64,000 nt of DNA from JAEUIG01 sp046349775 (lineage in GTDB: Bacteria; Planctomycetota; Planctomycetia; Planctomycetales; Planctomycetaceae): NCBI GenBank assembly GCA_046349775.1, contig JAXMBS010000002.1:1-64000 (forward strand), in the 5' to 3' direction. Below the pieces are notes generated by a model. It saw only the letters and a program-made list of their open reading frames with translations. It was not told where the DNA came from and ran no database searches. Positions within the stretch are counted from its first letter, which is position 1, and each line of letters begins with the position of its first letter. The translations under genes were made by a program, and so were the position numbers. Shown in pieces: positions 46,030-55,360 of this stretch.

Positions 46030-47190
46030 ATGAGGCGATTGCGAACGGGCTTTACGCTGATTGAACTGCTGGTGGTGATCGCGATTATTGCCGTGCTGAT
46101 TGCATTGCTGCTGCCGGCCGTGCAGCAGGCACGGGAAGCCGCCCGGCGGACGCAGTGCAAGAACAACCTGAAGCAGTTCGGGCTGGCGTTTCACAACTAT
46201 CACGACGCGTTCAACATGTTCCCTTCGTCCGTGTCGATCGACTCGGTCGCCGCCGGCATGAACGCCACCAACAACGGCCTGTACAACGCCTGCGCATCCC
46301 ATCGGAAACGTGACGAGCTACGGCACGGCTACGTCCGCTCGCCCTGGACGGTGAAGCTGCTGCCGTACATCGATCAGGCGCCGCTGTTCAACCAGTTCGA
46401 CCAAACGCAACCGTTCGCCGGATGGCCGGGACACTCGACGCTCTTCGACCCGGCCGCTCCGTCGGTGAACTACAGTATCCAGTTCAATACCGACGCCCCG
46501 TCTGTCTTCCGCTGTCCGTCGACCCGGTCTACAACTCGACCGGTATGTCTCGAACTACGCCTGCAGGAGGCGGCGGCGCGCGTTCAAAACCGACCCGACC
46601 ACGGGCGCTCCGGCCGTCGACGGCACCGCTCCGCAAAGCGCCCTGCAGACAACCAGCCATTTTCCTGCAATCCGCTGTTGCCCTGCTACAACGCCAGCAA
46701 CCTCGTGGTTCAGGTTCCGAACGGCAACCGTATCTTCTGGAACAACGGACCGGTCTTCATCAATTCGTCCGTCAACGTCAGCGCCATCACTGACGGCACG
46801 TCGAACCAGGTGCTGGCTGGCGAAAGCATGTATGTCGGGCTGAAGAAGAACTACACCAACCCGCCGGCCAACACGACGCAGGCCTGGTGGACCTGGGCTT
46901 CCGCCGCACGCCCCCACCCCGGTTCGAATCCGATTGTCTTCAACACCGCTGCGACACTGTGCGGCATGAACAAGCCGTGCATCAACTTCACCTACCAGAC
47001 GGCAATGAAACGGCAGGGGAGTGCCAACGCGCACGGCATGCTGATGGGCGGATACAGCAGTTGGCACATCGGCGGCGGCCACCTGCTGTTGTGCGACGGC
47101 AGCGTCCGGTTCATCTCCGAAAACACAGACCTGCTGACGCAGGAGCGGATGGGCAGCACGTACGATGGCGGCGTGTTGGGCGAGTTCTAA
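46030..47190 (+). pseudogene. DUF1559 prepilin-like protein with compensating frameshifts
   Basis: 386 codons from ATG 46030 with GGAGG before it. The N-terminus is a type IV prepilin-like signal, MRRLRTGFTLIELLVVIAII, followed by AREAARRTQCKNNLKQFGLA, the entry of DUF1559. The end, GGYSSWHIGGGHLLLCDGSVR, is the usual C-terminal motif. Between about 46520 and 46670 the frame is locally wrong: the neighbouring frames read SDPVYNSTGMSRT and then FKTDPTTGAPAVDGTAPQSA, as expected for the family, while the main frame gives a basic nonsense stretch. The reading frame is restored, so a product could still be made. Hundreds of DUF1559 copies occur per planctomycete genome; thought to be surface pseudopilins. 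Confidence 0.85.
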
Positions 47191-47213
47191 GTCGCCCTCT
47201 CTGATTTCGTCGG

Positions 47214-47252
47214 CAGACGGTCTGCGGCCGGCTCCGCAGACCGTCTGTCTTT
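47214..47252 (+). terminator. Terminator after the DUF1559 gene
   Basis: Perfect 14-bp stem CAGACGGTCTGCGG/CCGCAGACCGTCTG, 6-nt loop, followed by TCTTTG. Confidence 0.7.
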
Positions 47253-47330
47253 GATAGACTGACCAACGGGCACGTCCGTCCGATCAGATGATCTGCGGTC
47301 GAATTCCCGCCAGACGAGGGAGACAGTTCC

Positions 47331-47792
47331 ATGCGGATGAGTTGCCACCGCGTAACGCGGACAAAGGGCGTCTGGGGCATTGTCATCGGCGCGTCAATCG
47401 TGATTGGGATCTCCGGATGTGGCTCTGCTCCCGCCGGCGGCAATGCGCGGCCGCAGGCCACCGCGTCCGGCAAAGTGACGTTTGACGGCCAGCCGGTCCC
47501 CAGCGGAAGCATCGCGTTCCGGCACGAGGAGTCAGGCAACACGGCCGAGTGCATGATCTCCGACGGCACCTATGAAAGCGAAAGCGGCGCGGGACCTCTG
47601 ATCGGGAAGAACACCGTCAGCATCGTCGGTCTGGACGGTCCCGGTGGAAAGCCGTTGTGGGGCGGCGCCTGGAGCCGAGAAGTTGACGTTCAAGGCGACA
47701 CGTTCAATCAGGACTTCGACGTCAAGAAAAGCGAGACGAAAAAGGTCAAGATCATCGACGATGAAGGCGAGGAAAAGCCGCTGTACGAATAG
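47331..47792 (+). CDS. Small lipoprotein, carboxypeptidase-regulatory-like
   Basis: 153 residues, start after GAGGGAG. A signal peptide ends in the lipobox GISGCGS, predicting lipid attachment. The mature part is one beta-sandwich: ASGKVTFDGQPVPSGSIAFR, ESESGAGPLIGKNTVSIVGL and an acidic/lysine-rich end. Such proteins commonly follow DUF1559 genes in planctomycetes; function unknown. Confidence 0.75.
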   Translation: MRMSCHRVTRTKGVWGIVIGASIVIGISGCGSAPAGGNARPQATASGKVTFDGQPVPSGSIAFRHEESGNTAECMISDGTYESESGAGPLIGKNTVSIVGLDGPGGKPLWGGAWSREVDVQGDTFNQDFDVKKSETKKVKIIDDEGEEKPLYE

Positions 47793-47810
47793 ACCCGCAG
47801 AGTGACCTGC

Positions 47811-47842
47811 GCCATGAGCCGGCGGGTGTATCCCGCCGGGCC
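47811..47842. repeat. Intergenic hairpin, gccatgagcc-framed GC stem
   Basis: CCGGCGGG/CCCGCCGG stem with a TGTAT loop, 18 nt after the lipoprotein stop; same design as 33031-33058. Confidence 0.6.
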
Positions 47843-47983
47843 GGACCAGTCGCCAGGGCGACCGTATCGATCTAGATCTGGTTCCGCAGAGAAGTCTTCG
47901 ACTCTCGCCAAGTCGCTCCGGAGTCCGCACAGACGCATCCCGGGCACTACAGGAGTGATCGCCGCAGCGGGGGCTTCAGGGAA

Positions 47984-49264
47984 TCACTCTTCCGACCCCG
48001 CCAGTTCCGCCTTCATCCGGTCCAGCGGCGCGAGCAGATCGTCCACGTGATCATCGAACAGGTCGCCGATGAGCATGTCGGTCAGGTGCCCTTTCAGGTG
48101 CGGGTTTTCTTTCACGAACCGGCCAAAGCTCAGGCCCTCGTAGTACTCGCACACCAGCCGCCGCATGCGCGACATACCGTGCTTGAAATCGTCGGTCCAC
48201 AGCCCCAGTTGTGCCGCCGAGGTGTCTCCCTGCGCAAGCGCCGCGTCGATCGCATCTGCCGCCAGTTGGCCGGACTTGAGCGCCAGCAGGACGCCGGATG
48301 AATACAGCGGGTCCAGAAAACCAAACGCGTCACCGACAAGCACCCAGCCGTCCCCCGCCGCCTGCCGCGACTTGTAGGAATACTCCTTCGCCGCACGGAA
48401 CTCCGCGATCCGGGTCGCCCCGGCCAGCCGCTCCTTCACCCCCGGGCAGCGGTCGACCTGCTGGAAGTAGATGGTCTCAAGGTCCTTGGTCCCGCCGCTG
48501 GCAAAGAGCTGGTCGACGGCGTTGACGATGCCCACACTCATCACGTCATCCTGCAACGGGATATACCAGAACCAGCCCAGCTTTCCCTCGGTTTGCAGGA
48601 CGATCGTGGCGCCTTCGTCGCGGCCCGTGTCGCGCCGCGCCCCGCGCCAATACGTCCAGACCGCCGCCTTCTTGAGGTCCGGATCCCACTCCCGCAGCCC
48701 CAGCCGGGACGCCAGCATCGTGCTCTGACCGCTGGCGTCGACGACGACGTCGGCGCGAACTTCATGTTGTGCACCGTCCTCCAGTTCGACCCTCACGCCG
48801 ACTGCCCGCGACCCCTCGAACAGCACGTCGAGGACCCGTGCTCCCTCGAAAGCCCGCACCCCCTGCTCGCGGGCATTGGCGAGCATCATGGTGTCGAAGT
48901 CCGCACGCGTCACCTGCCAGGTCTGTGAGCATTCGTGCGGCTTGTGCTCCATGAAGTAGAACGGCTCCGACAGCCGCCCCCGCTGGTTGACAAACTGCAC
49001 GCTGTACTTCTTGACGAACGGACTGCGGCGGAGTTTCTCCAGCATGCCGAGCCGGTCCAGCACCCAGTACGTTTCAGGGATCAGCGACTCGCCGATGTGG
49101 TACCGCGGAAAGCGTTCCCGTTCGAAGAGCTGGACGTGGCGTCCCTTCTGGGCGAGCAGAGTGGATACGGTGGCCCCGGAAGGCCCTCCCCCGATCACCA
49201 CGACGTCGCACCGATTCGCGACTTGAGGATTTTCTTTGGCAACGAACTGTGTGGCAGAAACCAT
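47984..49264 (-). CDS. FAD-dependent oxidoreductase of the halogenase-like group
   Basis: 426 residues. N-terminal FAD fold CDVVVIGGGPSGATVSTLLA and the second nucleotide motif GDAFGFLDPLYSSGVLLALK. Residues 236-241 read WFWYIP, matching the WxWxIP signature that marks flavin-dependent halogenases and is thought to block monooxygenation. A Lys pair in SPFVKKYSVQF could hold the catalytic Lys but needs alignment. GESLIPETYWVLDRLGML is also typical of this subgroup. Alternatives are geranylgeranyl-reductase-like enzymes. No flavin reductase or carrier-protein gene adjoins. Intact; convergent with the lipoprotein gene. Confidence 0.75.
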   Translation of the reverse strand: MVSATQFVAKENPQVANRCDVVVIGGGPSGATVSTLLAQKGRHVQLFERERFPRYHIGESLIPETYWVLDRLGMLEKLRRSPFVKKYSVQFVNQRGRLSEPFYFMEHKPHECSQTWQVTRADFDTMMLANAREQGVRAFEGARVLDVLFEGSRAVGVRVELEDGAQHEVRADVVVDASGQSTMLASRLGLREWDPDLKKAAVWTYWRGARRDTGRDEGATIVLQTEGKLGWFWYIPLQDDVMSVGIVNAVDQLFASGGTKDLETIYFQQVDRCPGVKERLAGATRIAEFRAAKEYSYKSRQAAGDGWVLVGDAFGFLDPLYSSGVLLALKSGQLAADAIDAALAQGDTSAAQLGLWTDDFKHGMSRMRRLVCEYYEGLSFGRFVKENPHLKGHLTDMLIGDLFDDHVDDLLAPLDRMKAELAGSEE

Positions 49265-49482
49265 GAGCTTTGTGTGATTGCGAACGGTTCGCCGACCGGG
49301 GCGATCTGCGGCCGGGAGGGGGGATTTAGCGTTCTGGCAGCGATCCGGCGGGACGCCGAACGTGCGGCGTGGTAGGGTGTTGTGGTATGCTCGTCTTCGG
49401 CCGCCTTCGTCGCGGCTTGAAGCAGTACCGCTATTCTAGACGCGTCTTAACTGTTCGCCAGCGACCTTCAGGAGAACCGCGA

Positions 49483-50967
49483 ATGTCTCTCTCGCGCCGC
49501 AACTTCTTACGGAACTCCGCCTTTGCCGCGTCCGCCGCCGCCATCGGCAAAGTCGAAATCGTCAAGGCCGACGAACAGAAGCCCAGTTCCAGCCCCGCAG
49601 AGAAGATCGGATACGCGGTCGTCGGCGTAAACGGGCAGGGGAGCAACCATCTGCGGGCGCTCGCCGACCGTCCCGACGTCGAAATCCTGTATATCTGCGA
49701 CGTCGACGAAGATGTCGGCCAGCATCGCTGCAAACTGGTCGGCGAAAAGACCGGTAAGACGCCGCAGTATGTCAAAGACTTCCGCAAGGCGCTCGAAGAT
49801 CCCGCCGTGCAATGTGTGTCCACGGCGACGCCGAACCATTGGCACGCGCTGGTGACGATCACCGCCCTGCGGGCCGGCAAGGACGTTTACTGCGAGAAGC
49901 CCGCCTCCCACAACGTCTGGGAAGGCCGGCAAATGGTCAACTGGGCCCGCAAACTCGGCCGCATCTGCCAGATCGGCACACAGTCCCGCTCCAGCCCCAG
50001 CCTCCACGAGGCGCAGGCCTACGTGCACAGCGGCAAGCTGGGCGCCATCCAGTACGCCGTCGGCACCTGCTACAAGCCGCGGAAGAGCATCGGCAAGCTG
50101 GACCAGCCGCTGCAGATTCCGGCGACGATCGACTACGACCTGTGGTGCGGTCCGGCCGCCAAGGTGGATCTGTACCGTCCCAGACTCCACTACGATTGGC
50201 ACTGGGACTGGAACACCGGCAACGGCGACATGGGGAACCAGGGCATCCACCAGATGGACATCGCCCGCTGGTTCCTGGGCGAGATGCAGGTGTCGCCGCG
50301 AGTTGCCAGCGTCGGCGGACGGCTGGGCTATTCCGATGCCGGCAACACGCCGAACTCGCAGATCGTGTTCCACGCCTACGAGAAGGCGCCGCTGATCTTC
50401 GAGACCCGCGGCCTGCCAAAATCGGGCCTCAATTATGACAACGGCATGGACAACTACCGCGGCTCGCGCGTGGGAGTGATTGTCCAGTGCGAACAGGGCT
50501 ACGTGGTGATTCCGACGTACCACACGGCGATCGTCTACAACAACGACGGAACCGAAGTGCAGACGTTCGAGTTCGGCGAAGACCCGTTCTCGCACCATCA
50601 TGCGAATTTCATCAACGCCGTCCGGTCGCGCAAGCACGAGGAGCTCAACGCCGACATCCTCAATGGGCACCTGTCGAGCGCTCTGTGCCACACCGGCGGG
50701 ATCTCGCACCAGATCGGCGCGAGCGCGCCGCGCGAGGAGATCGCGCAGAAGCTGCAAGGCCAGGAACTGTACGCCGACTCGTTCAAGCGGCTGGCCGAGC
50801 ACCTGACGGCGAACGGGGTGGACATCGAGCAGTCGGCGCTCACCCTCGGTCCGTGGCTGGAGATGGACCCGGCGACAGAGCGATTCGTCAGCAACGATGG
50901 CGCCAACAAGCTGCTGACGCGCGAGTACCGCGAGGGTTACGTCGTGCCCGACGCGTCAGTCGCGTAG
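49483..50967 (+). CDS. Gfo/Idh/MocA family oxidoreductase, Tat signal
   Basis: 494 residues from ATG 49483 with AGGAG upstream. Twin-arginine signal MSLSRRNFLRNSAFAASAAA; Rossmann fold IGYAVVGVNGQGSNHLRAL; STATPNHWHALVTITALRAG; catalytic EKP in DVYCEKPASHNVWEGRQMV; the C-domain NGDMGNQGIHQMDIARWFLG. Probably a periplasmic NAD(P)-linked sugar oxidoreductase. Intact, unlike the first copy at 7339-8648, which belongs to a different subgroup. Confidence 0.92.
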   Translation: MSLSRRNFLRNSAFAASAAAIGKVEIVKADEQKPSSSPAEKIGYAVVGVNGQGSNHLRALADRPDVEILYICDVDEDVGQHRCKLVGEKTGKTPQYVKDFRKALEDPAVQCVSTATPNHWHALVTITALRAGKDVYCEKPASHNVWEGRQMVNWARKLGRICQIGTQSRSSPSLHEAQAYVHSGKLGAIQYAVGTCYKPRKSIGKLDQPLQIPATIDYDLWCGPAAKVDLYRPRLHYDWHWDWNTGNGDMGNQGIHQMDIARWFLGEMQVSPRVASVGGRLGYSDAGNTPNSQIVFHAYEKAPLIFETRGLPKSGLNYDNGMDNYRGSRVGVIVQCEQGYVVIPTYHTAIVYNNDGTEVQTFEFGEDPFSHHHANFINAVRSRKHEELNADILNGHLSSALCHTGGISHQIGASAPREEIAQKLQGQELYADSFKRLAEHLTANGVDIEQSALTLGPWLEMDPATERFVSNDGANKLLTREYREGYVVPDASVA

Positions 50968-51013
50968 GTCAAGCGTCCGCGTTTGACCATGATTGACCGG
51001 TAAAGCGCAACCG

Positions 51014-51043
51014 CAGCCCGGCTGCTCCTCAGCAGCCGGGCTG
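51014..51043 (+). terminator. Hairpin, possible terminator after the Gfo/Idh gene
   Basis: 13-bp stem CAGCCCGGCTGCT/AGCAGCCGGGCTG with loop CCTC; the T-run is poor (ATTCGCTT). Confidence 0.55.
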
Positions 51044-51074
51044 ATTCGCTTGTGAGCGGCATGATCGCAACGTG

Positions 51075-51080
51075 TATGAT
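51075..51080 (+). promoter_or_regulatory. -10 element TGTATGAT, predicted leaderless start
   Basis: TATGAT, GCCTAC (6 nt), then ATG 51087. Confidence 0.5.
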
Positions 51081-51086
51081 GCCTAC

Positions 51087-52121
51087 ATGCATTCGGTCAT
51101 CACTCTGACCAACTGCGATTGGCATCGCGGTGCACTCCTCGTCGCCGTGTGCCTGTTCTGCGCGACGGGCCGACCCGCCGACTTACGCGCCGACGAACCC
51201 GCCACCGCCGCCACCCGCCGCGCGCTCGATTTTCTCGTCGCCGAAGTCCCCGCCTGGCCGCAGCAGAATCACTGCTTTTCCTGCCACAACAGCGGGGACG
51301 GGGCGCGGGCGCTGCTCACAGCGCATCGTCGCGGCTGGGCGGTCCCTGATGCGGCCCTCGCCGAGACGATCCCCTGGCTGCTGACGCCCGCCAACTGGAA
51401 AGCCAACGGCGGCAACTCTGACTACAACGACCAGACGCTGCTGAACGTCCAGTTCGGCGCCGCGCTGGCCGCATTGGCCGAGGACCGGAACGATTTGCAC
51501 ACCAGCACCGCACTGCAATCGGCCGCAGCAACACTCGCCGGTCTCCAGGCATCCGACGGCTCCTGGGCATTTGAGGCCGAGGGTGTGATCGGCTCTCCGA
51601 TCGGCTATGGCCGTCCCCTGACGACCATGATGACCCGCGACATCCTGCAGCGCGCCGATCGTGAACGGTTTGCAGCCGCGATCAGCCGCGCGAATGCGTG
51701 GCTGCTAAGCGCCGAACCGAGGACCGTCCTGGACGCAGCCGCTGTCGCCTGGGGACTGGCGGATATCGACACGCCGGATGCGTCTATGAGCATCTCGCGG
51801 AAACTGGAGACGATTCGCTCCGCACAGTCGGATCGCGGCGGCTGGGGTCCGTACATGATTTCGGCCCCGGAGCCGTTCGACACGGCCGTCGTCCTGCTCG
51901 CTCTCCAGCAGCTTTCAGCGACCCACGCTGCACGAGGGATGATTGCCCGCGGCCGCGAGTTTCTGATTGCCACACAGCTTCCAGCCGGCCGGTGGCCCGC
52001 GACGACCCGTCCTGCCGGCCTCGAAAGCTATCCGCACATGATTTCGACGACGGCCTGGGCCACACTCGCGCTCCTCGCCACCGAACCCGCGCCGGCCGCT
52101 ACACCCGGCGCCGCCAGATGA
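51087..52121 (+). CDS. Exported alpha/alpha-toroid (prenyltransferase/squalene-cyclase-like) protein with CxxCH
   Basis: 344 residues from ATG 51087. Signal peptide (GALLVAVCLFCATGRPADLRA). Repeated helix pairs with GSW/GGW turns (LQASDGSWAFE, SDRGGWGPYM, LPAGRWPA) resemble the terpenoid cyclase/prenyltransferase toroid, but the cyclase DxDD motif is not seen. Near residue 62 there is CFSCH, a possible c-type haem site. Likely a periplasmic protein of unknown function; often found with cytochrome-type planctomycete genes. The 3' end overlaps the next gene, on the opposite strand, by 23 nt. Confidence 0.7.
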   Translation: MHSVITLTNCDWHRGALLVAVCLFCATGRPADLRADEPATAATRRALDFLVAEVPAWPQQNHCFSCHNSGDGARALLTAHRRGWAVPDAALAETIPWLLTPANWKANGGNSDYNDQTLLNVQFGAALAALAEDRNDLHTSTALQSAAATLAGLQASDGSWAFEAEGVIGSPIGYGRPLTTMMTRDILQRADRERFAAAISRANAWLLSAEPRTVLDAAAVAWGLADIDTPDASMSISRKLETIRSAQSDRGGWGPYMISAPEPFDTAVVLLALQQLSATHAARGMIARGREFLIATQLPAGRWPATTRPAGLESYPHMISTTAWATLALLATEPAPAATPGAAR

Positions 52122-52965
52122 AGAATGCCAGCGCCACCAGCAACATGCCGATCAGGTTGGCGATCATCAGCAGTCGCGGCCAGGATTGTTTTTCGGTCGC
52201 CGGGGCAATTGTCTGATCCACCGCGACAGCTGCCGTAGGCGACGGCGGAATAAACGCTTGCAAATCGGCCTGCACGTCTCCGACTTCGGCCGTCCCGGCC
52301 GCGGCGACCGCGAGCGGCGTCCTCGTATGCAGCGGCTGCTGTGGTAAACGGACGTCGATACCATACTTCCGGCCGACGACGAGGTAGGTCATTTTGAACC
52401 GGCCTTCCGCATCCGTGTGTCCGGCGCCGCCTGCGAAGGTCAATCCTGCGTACAGCGTCACATTCCAGTCGGGTCGAACTCCATACCAGAACTCCGCGTT
52501 CCTCAGCGGTTTGGCGGTGATGGCGCTCATGAGTCGCCCCGTAAGCTCACCGCACGGCTCCAGGCTGAGATTCACGGAATCGGCGTCGGGCGACAATTCG
52601 GCGAGAGCTGCGAACAGTCCGTCCTGCGTGCGGGCGTGCACGAGTGCCCGGCCGCGACCGCGTTCGACCTGAATCTTCCCGTCAGCGTCGATTTGACCCC
52701 GCTGCGCGGTGGACCAGTCAAACTCCGTGCGCACTTCGACAATCGACGACTCGACGCGGGCGTCCCTTGCGTCGGGACCGCGCAGCACCTGAACGGCTAA
52801 TGAGGCTCGCCTCGCCGCCGCAGCCGGGCGACGTTCGGCATTTTGGACACCTTGCAAATCCTGTGCGGATGCCGCTGCGGCAACTGCCGCGACAATGACC
52901 GCCCACGCCAGGCGCAGCACCTCGGCGAATCCATCCCTCGTCGTTTTGGGACGCCGGAGAACCAT
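52099..52965 (-). CDS. Membrane-anchored protein, short paralogue of the neighbouring large protein
   Basis: 288 residues: signal peptide near residues 15-35, a beta-rich region, and a C-terminal transmembrane anchor (LLMIANLIGMLLVALAFFIW) with an RRRV tail. The last 190 residues match the C-terminus of the 52987-55230 protein: CGELTGRLMSAITAKPLRNA, LYAGLTFAGGAGHTDAEGRF, VVGRKYGIDVRLPQQPLHTR. It looks like a tandem partial duplicate in which the N-terminal repeats were lost. Function unknown; surface or envelope location likely. Confidence 0.7.
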   Translation of the reverse strand: MVLRRPKTTRDGFAEVLRLAWAVIVAAVAAAASAQDLQGVQNAERRPAAAARRASLAVQVLRGPDARDARVESSIVEVRTEFDWSTAQRGQIDADGKIQVERGRGRALVHARTQDGLFAALAELSPDADSVNLSLEPCGELTGRLMSAITAKPLRNAEFWYGVRPDWNVTLYAGLTFAGGAGHTDAEGRFKMTYLVVGRKYGIDVRLPQQPLHTRTPLAVAAAGTAEVGDVQADLQAFIPPSPTAAVAVDQTIAPATEKQSWPRLLMIANLIGMLLVALAFFIWRRRV

Positions 52966-52986
52966 GCCATTCCGCCGCGAGACCAG

Positions 52987-55230
52987 CTACGCTCGGCGCT
53001 GCCAGATGAAAAATGCGATCGCCACCAGCGGCACGCCGATCAGGTTGGCGATGATCAGCATCCGCGACCACGACATTTTCGTGGTGGCGGCGGCCGCCTC
53101 CTCATCCACGGCAATCGCCGCAGGTGTCACCGCCACCGGCGCGTTCTGAGCGATCATCCGCACGTCCCCCACGTCAGTCGACTCGGGTTTCGGCACCGGC
53201 AGTTGCGTTTGCGTGCGCAGGGGCTGATCCGGGAGGTAGGCCTGAAAATCGTACTTCTGGCCGACGACCAGATTGGGAATCTTGAACCGGCCCTCGCCGT
53301 CGGTGCGTCCGTTCCCTCCGCCAAAGCCCAGGCCGGCGTACAGCGTCATCCCCAGATCGGGCTGAATCCCGTAAGAGAAGTCGGTGTCCTTGAGCGGCTT
53401 ACCCGAGACGCCATGCACCAGCCGGCCGGTCAACTCGCCGCACGGCTGGACTTCGATTTTGAGGGAACTGGTGTCGGGAGTCAGTTCCTGGACCGTTGCG
53501 AATTTCTGGTCCTCCGTCCGCACCAGCAGCATACCCTTCGCAAGCCGGCGCTCGAACGTCAGCTTGCCGTCCCCATCCGCGACTCCCATATCCGGGGTCC
53601 ACCACTGTTCCTGGACGCGCACTTCCGCGACGGCCGACCCCACCTTGGCACCGCTGGCCTCCGCCCCCGGCACAACCTGCACGGTCAGCGGCCCGCGGTC
53701 CGGCCGCTCCAGCTTGAAGCTGAATTCCAGCGAAGGCTCGTCCTTGACCGTGAACTGCTGCGGCCCGCCGTTTCGCGACCCCCGCAGCATGAATCGTCCC
53801 GGGCCGACTTTGAACTCGAACCGCCCGTCCGAATCGGTCTGTGTCCGGCGGTAGTGGTTCAGCGGAGGAATGTACTGGTTTCCGCTGCGGCGCAGCTCCG
53901 GGGTGGAGTTTGTGTCCATCCCGAACTGCTCGAGTGTCACTTCCTGATTGGCGACCACTTTCCCGGCGCCGGCGGTGACCCGCCCGGTGACTTTGGTCGG
54001 CGTCCGCAGCTCAAAGTCCAGCGATTTCGGATCCTCATTCGATTTGGCCGAAATGCCGGTCTTGATCGGCGCCGCCCACTCCTGGTCATCGACCACCAGA
54101 ATGCAGATGACCTTCGGTTGCAGTTCCAGTTGATAGCGGCCGTCGGCTCCCGACTGCGCGTTGTTCATGAACTGGTTGCCGTCCGCATTGATGCCGCGGA
54201 CCGAAATATTGACGCCGCTCGCCGGCGTACCGTCCGGTTTCTTCACCAGGCCGCTGATCGAGACGCCCCGTTCGATCTGATGTGTGACACTCTCCGCCCC
54301 GGAACCTGCGTCGAATTGAATGCGCTGCTCATTCATCCGATTCCCGATCATCGGCCAGAATACGAACTGCTTGCTTTTCTCCCAGGTTGGGAACCAGTCG
54401 AATGTCGCATTTCCACTCGCATCGGTGGTTGAAGCAAACTCTTCGGTCGCAAATGACGAATTGAACGGTGATCTTTGACCTGCCCCCCCCTTGGTGAAGA
54501 GCCAGGGGTAAATCTTCGTGCCGGCGATCGGCTCCCCTTTGTCATCCTCCAGCTTCACCGTAACCGTTCGGGCGCCGTCCAGCTTCAGTTCCAGCAGCTC
54601 TGTGGGGGGCGGACTGGTGATCGCTGCGTTGTTGTTGTTGTAGAACTGCTGGTCGTCGATCAACGTGACATAGTCGAAGCCCGTCCCGGATTTTTTCGCG
54701 AAGACCGTTCGTAACCGGGCCGCCGCAGCCAGCGGGATGTCGGCAAGACCATTGGCATCAGCTTCCTTAGTCATGACGAACGAATAGTCGGCCAGGGCGG
54801 ACACCGGCACACCCGCCAGCGGCTGTCCGCTGCCGTCCACGACTTTCGCTCGCACCGAGACCGGCGGCTCCAGCTTGAGTTCGATCAATCCCGGCGGCTT
54901 CTCATTCCCCGTCCGCTGCCACATGAAGAACTTGTACCCCAGCAGGTCGCCCGCGGCGTTCTTTGCGGTGATCGTCCGGCCGAAGAGCTCCTGTGGCTGG
55001 AGCGGCAGCGTAAACTTCCCCTCCGCGTCGGTGCGGACCGCCAAGTCCTTTTGTTCGATCTGGAAATTGAAGTTGTTGTAATGGACTTCGACGTCCGCCG
55101 CCGGCGATCCATCCGGCAGTCGCACAACGCCGGTCACTTTCTGTTGAGCACCCAGAGGTTCTGCTGCGACGGCCAGCGCCGCCAGGGTCGCCAGAATCGC
55201 GAACGGAATGCGTGCGAAGCGGAACATCAT
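52987..55230 (-). CDS. Large carboxypeptidase-regulatory-like membrane protein
   Basis: 747 residues from ATG 55230 (a second ATG follows directly; GGAGGAG lies just upstream). Signal peptide FARIPFAILATLAALAVAAE. Several carboxypeptidase-D-regulatory-like beta domains with the repeating pattern G.V..PDG.PA..V and TDAEGKFTLPL (residues 35-105, 330-400, 470-530 and others). A C-terminal transmembrane anchor (LIIANLIGVPLVAIAFFIW) and basic RRA end place the mass outside the membrane. Anchored envelope protein, possibly adhesive or scaffold. Located 21 nt upstream of its shorter paralogue on the same strand. Confidence 0.75.
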   Translation of the reverse strand: MMFRFARIPFAILATLAALAVAAEPLGAQQKVTGVVRLPDGSPAADVEVHYNNFNFQIEQKDLAVRTDAEGKFTLPLQPQELFGRTITAKNAAGDLLGYKFFMWQRTGNEKPPGLIELKLEPPVSVRAKVVDGSGQPLAGVPVSALADYSFVMTKEADANGLADIPLAAAARLRTVFAKKSGTGFDYVTLIDDQQFYNNNNAAITSPPPTELLELKLDGARTVTVKLEDDKGEPIAGTKIYPWLFTKGGAGQRSPFNSSFATEEFASTTDASGNATFDWFPTWEKSKQFVFWPMIGNRMNEQRIQFDAGSGAESVTHQIERGVSISGLVKKPDGTPASGVNISVRGINADGNQFMNNAQSGADGRYQLELQPKVICILVVDDQEWAAPIKTGISAKSNEDPKSLDFELRTPTKVTGRVTAGAGKVVANQEVTLEQFGMDTNSTPELRRSGNQYIPPLNHYRRTQTDSDGRFEFKVGPGRFMLRGSRNGGPQQFTVKDEPSLEFSFKLERPDRGPLTVQVVPGAEASGAKVGSAVAEVRVQEQWWTPDMGVADGDGKLTFERRLAKGMLLVRTEDQKFATVQELTPDTSSLKIEVQPCGELTGRLVHGVSGKPLKDTDFSYGIQPDLGMTLYAGLGFGGGNGRTDGEGRFKIPNLVVGQKYDFQAYLPDQPLRTQTQLPVPKPESTDVGDVRMIAQNAPVAVTPAAIAVDEEAAAATTKMSWSRMLIIANLIGVPLVAIAFFIWQRRA

Positions 55231-55360
55231 TGCTCCTCCACTTGAAAAAGGGCGGCTGGCCGCCGAAGAGCGACGGCATGGTGTCGAGTGGACGCAGACC
55301 GTACCATAGCACAGGTCGCCGCGATCCGCAGGCGCTCTCGCTGGTCCACGCGATTGTCCC

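Noticed and set aside
52843..54432. A + strand frame of 529 codons over the large membrane protein
   Set aside because: Arg/His/Pro-rich shadow; the reverse strand gives a coherent protein with signal peptide and anchor.
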